10,077 bases of DNA from Thermoplasmata archaeon (GTDB lineage Archaea; Thermoplasmatota; E2; UBA202; JdFR-43), in assembly GCA_021158865.1 (NCBI GenBank), contig JAGGSX010000002.1, forward strand, positions 1-10,077, written 5' to 3'. Numbering within the stretch: position 1 is the first letter of the stretch; the number at the start of each line of letters is the position of its first letter. The notes under the pieces were generated by a model that did not search any database, was not told the DNA's origin, and saw only the letters and a list, made by a program, of their open reading frames with translations. Of this stretch, positions 5,954 through 10,077 are shown in pieces. The translations under genes and the position numbers were made by a program.

Positions 5954-8170
5954 ATGAATATGAAAAATGTTATGCTGGCTGCTGCCGCTGTCTTTTTCAT
6001 AGCATCGCCATCACTTTCCTTTTATGTTGTTCCATCCATGAAAAAATTGCCAAGCAATACGGATAAAGTTATATATTATGAGGGCAAGCTTGGAATGATG
6101 AATATGAGCAATATGGAAATGGAATATAAAGATGTTGAAATATTGAGACATATAAAAGCCCTTGAAAAACATGGAAATGTGCTTGTTGTAAGGGAAGATA
6201 TAACCATGAAAGATAAAAAAACTGGGGAGGAATTGAAGGATTTTAGGATGACGAAAATTTATGGCATTGATGAAAAAACTGCTGCAAATGTCAAAGGATA
6301 TGGAGATTTGGACAGGCTTGGAAACTGGATATTTCCGGTTGGTATAAAAAAGAAAAATTATGTTATATGGAATAGCGATTTAGATGATGCATGTAAAAAT
6401 GGTTATATACCTCCAGAAAAAGCGGTTTCAACTGCCTATTATATTGGAAAAGAAGAAAAAGGAGGGATAAAAACATATAAATTCTATGGCAATCAGAGTA
6501 ATATTTATGTGGGGAACCTTCCTCAACTGCCAGAAGTGAAAATGTATTATACTGGAGAAATAACTGCATGGGCAGACATTGATACAGGAACAATAATTGA
6601 TTTGCATAAGCGTATGAAAGAATATGCTGACTTTCCAGACTTGCATAAAATACCTTCAAATCTTAACACAACAGTAATTTTGAAAGGAAAATTGAAAATG
6701 ATGGATTCTTCCAATGGAAAATATGAAATGCACAATATTTCTTTAAAAAATCATATGTGTGTTGAGAATATTACCCCTTCATATTATATAATTTTGAATG
6801 AAGTTAATGCTACAGATGAAAATGGAAAAATAGAGGAATTATGCAACGTTTCCAAAGATGCAGTCAATCCTTATACAATGGAATATTTGCCAGTGTTGAG
6901 CAATAAGAAAGGATTGATGACATTTCCTGTTGGAATAAAAAAACAGGACTATGAATTATGGAATCCTGATATAAAAAATTCTTCAATTGCAACCTATGAA
7001 GGAGAAGAAAATTTGGGTGATATGGTTTTATACAAATTTAAACAAAATGTTAATAACCATTACATGGGAAAGGAATCAATAGAGGGAATAAGCGATAGAT
7101 TTATAGATTTATATTATAAGGGCACAACAAATTATTTGGTAGAGCCTTCAACAGGCTATATTGTCAGTGTTGAAAAAAATTCAAAAGTAATTGGTTCTTT
7201 TCCAAATTTGCACACAATACCAGAAAATTTTAAGGGAAATTTGAAGATGGATGGGAGCCTATGGATAATTTCTCAAAAAAAGAAAAATATAGAAATGGAT
7301 AGAAACATAGAAGTAAAAAATGTTTATTGGGAGAATGGAAAAAAAGTTTTACTTATTGAAGACAATACAACAACTTATGATAGAAAATCTGGAGATAAAA
7401 TAGATATGGCTTGTAAAAAAGAGTGGCATGGAGTTTATGCAGATACTGCCGAAGAAGCAAAAAATTATGGGGATATGGAAAGAAATGGGTTATATACATT
7501 TCCAGTAGGAGTGGAAAAGAAGTATTATATTATGTGGAATACAGAGATAAATGCTCCTTCCATGATTAACTTTGTAAGAGAAGAAGACCATGAAGGTATT
7601 CATACATATTTATTTGAAACAGATGAGGATAGGATTTTATATGATTCTACACCAAGTATAGAACAAAATGTAAGGTATATAACAAAAACAAAATACTGGG
7701 TAGAGCCTACTACAGGAGTTGTAATAGATATGCAGAAAGAATCTGTTAAAAAAATAAATCCTCTCGAAGCTTTAATTGGAATAAGAGGACTATTCTGGAT
7801 AGATGTATACAGGCTCAGTCTATCATTCTCTAAAGACACAATCGAAAACGCAAAAGAAAATGTTCTTCAGTTTGCCGGATTGATAAAATTGTCAGATAAA
7901 GATGCAGAAGTTATGAACTTGAGTTTAAAGACACCCAACTTAAATAAAAATATTTATTCAGCGAAACAACAAAAGTTAATGATTGAGAAGTTATCTGGAA
8001 ATAAAGTAATGGTTTTAGATTTATATTATCAGATGGATGAAAATTCAATAAATGAGATGGCAAATGAAGCGAAAAAAGTTTCATTTTTATTGATGATGAT
8101 GCAAATGATAATACCTGCTTTCCTTGCAGTAATTGCGATATGTCTTGTGGCAGTATCTATAAAAAAATGA
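5954..8170 (+). CDS. Exported membrane protein with three tandem DUF3068/PorA-like units
   Basis: A 738-residue protein. An N-terminal hydrophobic segment (about 5-24, 'VMLAAAAVFFIASPSLSF') is followed by a long polar region and a C-terminal membrane segment (about 711-736) ending in KK. The polar region carries about nine N-glycosylation sequons (for example NMS, NQS, NTT, NAT, NVS), which fits a location outside the membrane. The landmark 'FPVG(I/V)xKxxYxxWN' occurs three times, at residues 127, 324 and 516, and marks three units of about 190-200 residues. The landmark, the 'DRKSG'-type turn before it, the 'G..TY.F' segment after it and the helix-plus-membrane C terminus (from about 690) resemble DUF3068 (PF11271, 'porin PorA'), which normally has one such unit. 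The role is unknown; a pore is not implied by the name. The stop abuts the thrS stop. Confidence 0.82.
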   Translation: MNMKNVMLAAAAVFFIASPSLSFYVVPSMKKLPSNTDKVIYYEGKLGMMNMSNMEMEYKDVEILRHIKALEKHGNVLVVREDITMKDKKTGEELKDFRMTKIYGIDEKTAANVKGYGDLDRLGNWIFPVGIKKKNYVIWNSDLDDACKNGYIPPEKAVSTAYYIGKEEKGGIKTYKFYGNQSNIYVGNLPQLPEVKMYYTGEITAWADIDTGTIIDLHKRMKEYADFPDLHKIPSNLNTTVILKGKLKMMDSSNGKYEMHNISLKNHMCVENITPSYYIILNEVNATDENGKIEELCNVSKDAVNPYTMEYLPVLSNKKGLMTFPVGIKKQDYELWNPDIKNSSIATYEGEENLGDMVLYKFKQNVNNHYMGKESIEGISDRFIDLYYKGTTNYLVEPSTGYIVSVEKNSKVIGSFPNLHTIPENFKGNLKMDGSLWIISQKKKNIEMDRNIEVKNVYWENGKKVLLIEDNTTTYDRKSGDKIDMACKKEWHGVYADTAEEAKNYGDMERNGLYTFPVGVEKKYYIMWNTEINAPSMINFVREEDHEGIHTYLFETDEDRILYDSTPSIEQNVRYITKTKYWVEPTTGVVIDMQKESVKKINPLEALIGIRGLFWIDVYRLSLSFSKDTIENAKENVLQFAGLIKLSDKDAEVMNLSLKTPNLNKNIYSAKQQKLMIEKLSGNKVMVLDLYYQMDENSINEMANEAKKVSFLLMMMQMIIPAFLAVIAICLVAVSIKK
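6065..7783 (+). repeat. Protein-level triplication (three DUF3068-like units)
   Basis: The units cover about residues 38-237, 238-427 and 428-610. Unit starts align as 'YYEGKLGMMNMSN', 'ILKGKLKMMDSSN' and 'KMDGSLWIISQKK'. Units 1 and 2 end alike with 'FPDLHKIPSN' and 'FPNLHTIPEN'. Units 2 and 3 share 'YLVEPSTGYIV' and 'YWVEPTTGVVI'. Units 1 and 3 share 'GYGDLDRLGNWIFPVG' and 'NYGDMERNGLYTFPVG'. The DNA has diverged, so the duplications are old. Confidence 0.85.
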
Positions 8171-9964
8171 TTATTTAAACCTTGGTCTTATACTCAATAA
8201 AGCAGGCAATGGCAACCTTCTGAATGGCTTATTCGTCATTTTTTTCTCAATCAATTCATTCAATTTTACTAAATCAAATTCTCCATTACATTCAAATCTG
8301 CATCTCGGCAAAAATTTTCCTTTTCTTTCCTTTTCTCCATAAACAATTATTATTGGAACCCACTCTTTCTCAGCCTCCATTATTTTTTTGGAAACGCTTA
8401 AATCTCTATCATCTATATCTACTCGAGCTTTTATTTTATTCGCAATTTCCATACATTCATTTATATATTCATCGCTAACAGGAATCAATCTAACCTGCGT
8501 TGGAGAAAGCCAGAATGGTAACATTCCTTTTTTGCCATCTTTCATCTTTTTTGCCTCATTTTCCAGCAGGGCGCAGACGCATCTGTCGATTCCGCCAGAT
8601 ATAGAAGCATGGAGCAAATAAGGATATTTTTTGCTTCCATCTTCATCGATATATGTGATGTTGAATGCTTCAGGATTCTCAACATCTATTTGGACAGTTG
8701 ATAGCGCAAAAGATTTTCCAACAGAATCATTCATGTTTATCTCAAATTTCATTATAAAATAAAAATATCTTTTATCCCACATCTCCACCAATACAGGTTT
8801 TCCAACCAATTTAACAAGTTCCAATGCAAAATTTCTATTTTTTTCAAAAAAATCTTTGACAAATCTTATTGCAATCTCTCCCTCTATTCCCATTATTTCT
8901 TTCCATTTTAAAGCAAGCAAAAACTGTCTTTTAAATTCATTCAGAGCTTGTTCTTCATTTCTGCACAAAGTATGCATATCCGGCATTGTAAATGCTCTCA
9001 ATCTTTTAATTCCAGAAAGTTCTCCATGCTGTTCTTTTCTAAAAGATTTTGCAATTTCAAAAAGTCGGAGAGGGAGATTTTTATAAGATATTATCATGTC
9101 CTTAGCCATTAGATATTGCCCAAAGCATGCAGCGAATCTCAAGAAAAATTCTTTTCCTTTATCTCCTTTAATCCTGTATTGACGGGCTGGAAACTTCTCT
9201 AAATATTTACTCAGAGAGGGATGATTTACATCATACATAATTGGTGTTTCAACTTCCATCGCTCCTGCATTCAAGCACATTTCTTCCACTTTTTCTTCGA
9301 GTAATCTTTTTATTAAATAACCTTTTGGATACCATCTCATATTTCCATAATCTGAACCATCTTCATAATCAACGAGTTCTAAATCCTGCATTAATTTTAT
9401 ATGAGCTGGCTTTATATCGGATTTCCTGCTTCCAAATGCTTCATATTCATAAAATTTTTTTAATTCGTCATACCCTTTAAAATCAAATTTATTTGCTTCA
9501 ATTAAATTTCCATCGGGAGTTAGAACATACCAACGAGATGTGATTTCCTCTGCAACTTTTTCCTCCTCTTCTTTTACCTCTCTTGATAATTCTGCCAATG
9601 GATGCCCTTTGCAACTTAATTTGAATGCCTTATACCAGCCAAAAGGCGCTCTTTTGATATTATATTCTTTTTTTAATTCTTTTTCCATTTTTTTAAGTAC
9701 ATCTATTGCATTTTCTGGAGAAGCAAGACTTGATGAGAGGTGAGCATAAGGATAAAGCATTATGTTTTTTGCATTTACCATGGAAGCAATCTTTTTTATT
9801 TCATCTACTCCTGCTTTATGTGTGTCATCTTTTTCTACGGAAATAAATGCAACGAGAGCTTCTTTCATTCCATCCCTATTCAATTTTGGTTCTTCTGCCC
9901 CATCTATTGCCTTTTCTTTCACTTCATATTCAATATAGTCAGTATGAAGGAATAATATTTTCAT
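8171..9964 (-). CDS. thrS: Threonyl-tRNA synthetase, archaeal type
   Basis: Charges tRNA-Thr in the cytoplasm; 597 residues, about the usual length for archaeal ThrRS. Residues 1-140 are the archaeal editing domain (ThrRS-Nter, DTD-like fold) that removes mis-attached serine, with 'YPYAHLSSSL' (71-80) and 'SCKGHPLAELSR' (117-128) as landmarks. The class II core (about 200-480) has motif 2 FRKE (308-311) with 'GELSGIKRLRAFTMPDMHT', and motif 3 GGIDR (457-461). The likely zinc ligands are Cys280, His331 and His452. The anticodon-binding domain follows ('LPFWLSPTQVRLIPV', 482-496) and extends to the C terminus. The start ATG overlaps by four bases the stop of an open frame entering from the right edge. 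A TATA-like box 18-26 bases before the ATG could also give a leaderless transcript. Confidence 0.97.
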   Translation of the reverse strand: MKILFLHTDYIEYEVKEKAIDGAEEPKLNRDGMKEALVAFISVEKDDTHKAGVDEIKKIASMVNAKNIMLYPYAHLSSSLASPENAIDVLKKMEKELKKEYNIKRAPFGWYKAFKLSCKGHPLAELSREVKEEEEKVAEEITSRWYVLTPDGNLIEANKFDFKGYDELKKFYEYEAFGSRKSDIKPAHIKLMQDLELVDYEDGSDYGNMRWYPKGYLIKRLLEEKVEEMCLNAGAMEVETPIMYDVNHPSLSKYLEKFPARQYRIKGDKGKEFFLRFAACFGQYLMAKDMIISYKNLPLRLFEIAKSFRKEQHGELSGIKRLRAFTMPDMHTLCRNEEQALNEFKRQFLLALKWKEIMGIEGEIAIRFVKDFFEKNRNFALELVKLVGKPVLVEMWDKRYFYFIMKFEINMNDSVGKSFALSTVQIDVENPEAFNITYIDEDGSKKYPYLLHASISGGIDRCVCALLENEAKKMKDGKKGMLPFWLSPTQVRLIPVSDEYINECMEIANKIKARVDIDDRDLSVSKKIMEAEKEWVPIIIVYGEKERKGKFLPRCRFECNGEFDLVKLNELIEKKMTNKPFRRLPLPALLSIRPRFK

Positions 9965-10077
9965 AAAAAGTTAAATAGAATAAATATAATTAATTTTCCA
10001 ATAAAATAAGCATAGGCAGATGCACCTATGTTAAAATTCCTCCTTACATTGTAATCACCTTGCCATTTATTAAATTT
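9961..10077 (-). CDS. C-terminal end of an unidentified membrane protein (truncated by window edge)
   Basis: The minus strand is open from the window edge for 38 codons and ends in a TGA that overlaps the thrS start as ATGA. The peptide runs 'KFNKWQGDYNVRRNFN' and then 'IGASAYAYFIGKLIIFILFN' before a final FL. It is a polar, basic stretch leading into one hydrophobic segment, as at the end of a membrane protein. I do not recognise the family. The ATGA overlap is the same operon style seen twice elsewhere in the window. The length alone would not exclude chance in AT-rich DNA. Confidence 0.5.
   Translation of the reverse strand, partial: KFNKWQGDYNVRRNFNIGASAYAYFIGKLIIFILFNFL
9982..9990 (-). 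promoter_or_regulatory. Possible TATA box for thrS
   Basis: ATTATATTT on the minus strand, centred about 22 bases before the thrS ATG. This is the spacing for a leaderless transcript, as at nreA. It lies inside the upstream open frame, so it may be an internal promoter or simply an AT-rich membrane-segment coding sequence. Confidence 0.3.

Noticed and set aside
8224..9955. Plus-strand open frames opposite thrS
   Set aside because: All lie antisense to a complete, well-conserved synthetase. Their Phe/Ser/Leu-rich products are typical of reverse-complement AT-rich coding sequence.
10011..10030. Small hairpin CATAGG...CCTATG near the right edge
   Set aside because: It has a six-base stem with an eight-base loop, lies within a likely coding frame, and has no adjacent T-run; too weak to call.

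Overview
The window looks like a piece of an AT-rich archaeal chromosome. The evidence is a block of archaeal/eukaryotic-type ribosomal protein genes (L7Ae, S28e, L24e), a threonyl-tRNA synthetase with the archaeal N-terminal editing domain, an NreA repair protein, and archaeal TATA-like boxes, two of them placed for leaderless transcripts. A euryarchaeal lineage fits, possibly Thermoplasmatota, but the placement is an inference and no lineage-specific marker settles it. Coding density is high, no stretch without a gene exceeds 200 bases, and I see no tRNA, rRNA, CRISPR array or insertion sequence.

Layout from the left. A PPC/DUF296 domain gene (+) enters from beyond the left edge. It converges on a six-gene minus-strand operon, and a long imperfect inverted repeat (399-517) lies between them. 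In transcription order the operon is rpl7ae, rps28e, rpl24e, ndk, an ABC ATPase and an ABC-2 permease, with gaps of at most one base or overlaps of one to four bases. The usual archaeal partner after ndk is infB; here an exporter occupies that place. A 196-base divergent promoter region (3628-3823) separates this operon from nreA (+).

nreA overlaps by 14 bases a small radical SAM gene of the SPL-like COG1533 type, so the two are probably translationally coupled. NreA carries an N-terminal four-cysteine cluster and a C-terminal PIP-box-like motif, which suggests a sliding-clamp-linked DNA repair module. After a 140-base gap with short direct repeats comes a large exported membrane protein (+) built from three tandem copies of a DUF3068/PorA-like unit between an N-terminal and a C-terminal membrane segment. 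Its stop codon directly abuts the stop codon of thrS (-). At the right edge an open frame on the minus strand, ending in a hydrophobic stretch, overlaps the thrS start codon as ATGA. It is probably the end of an unidentified membrane protein gene upstream of thrS.

The items most worth following up are the triplicated DUF3068-like surface protein, the NreA/radical SAM pair, the exporter inside the ribosomal operon, the long inverted repeat, and short pockets of G/C-ending codons that fall on conserved motifs of otherwise AT-rich genes.
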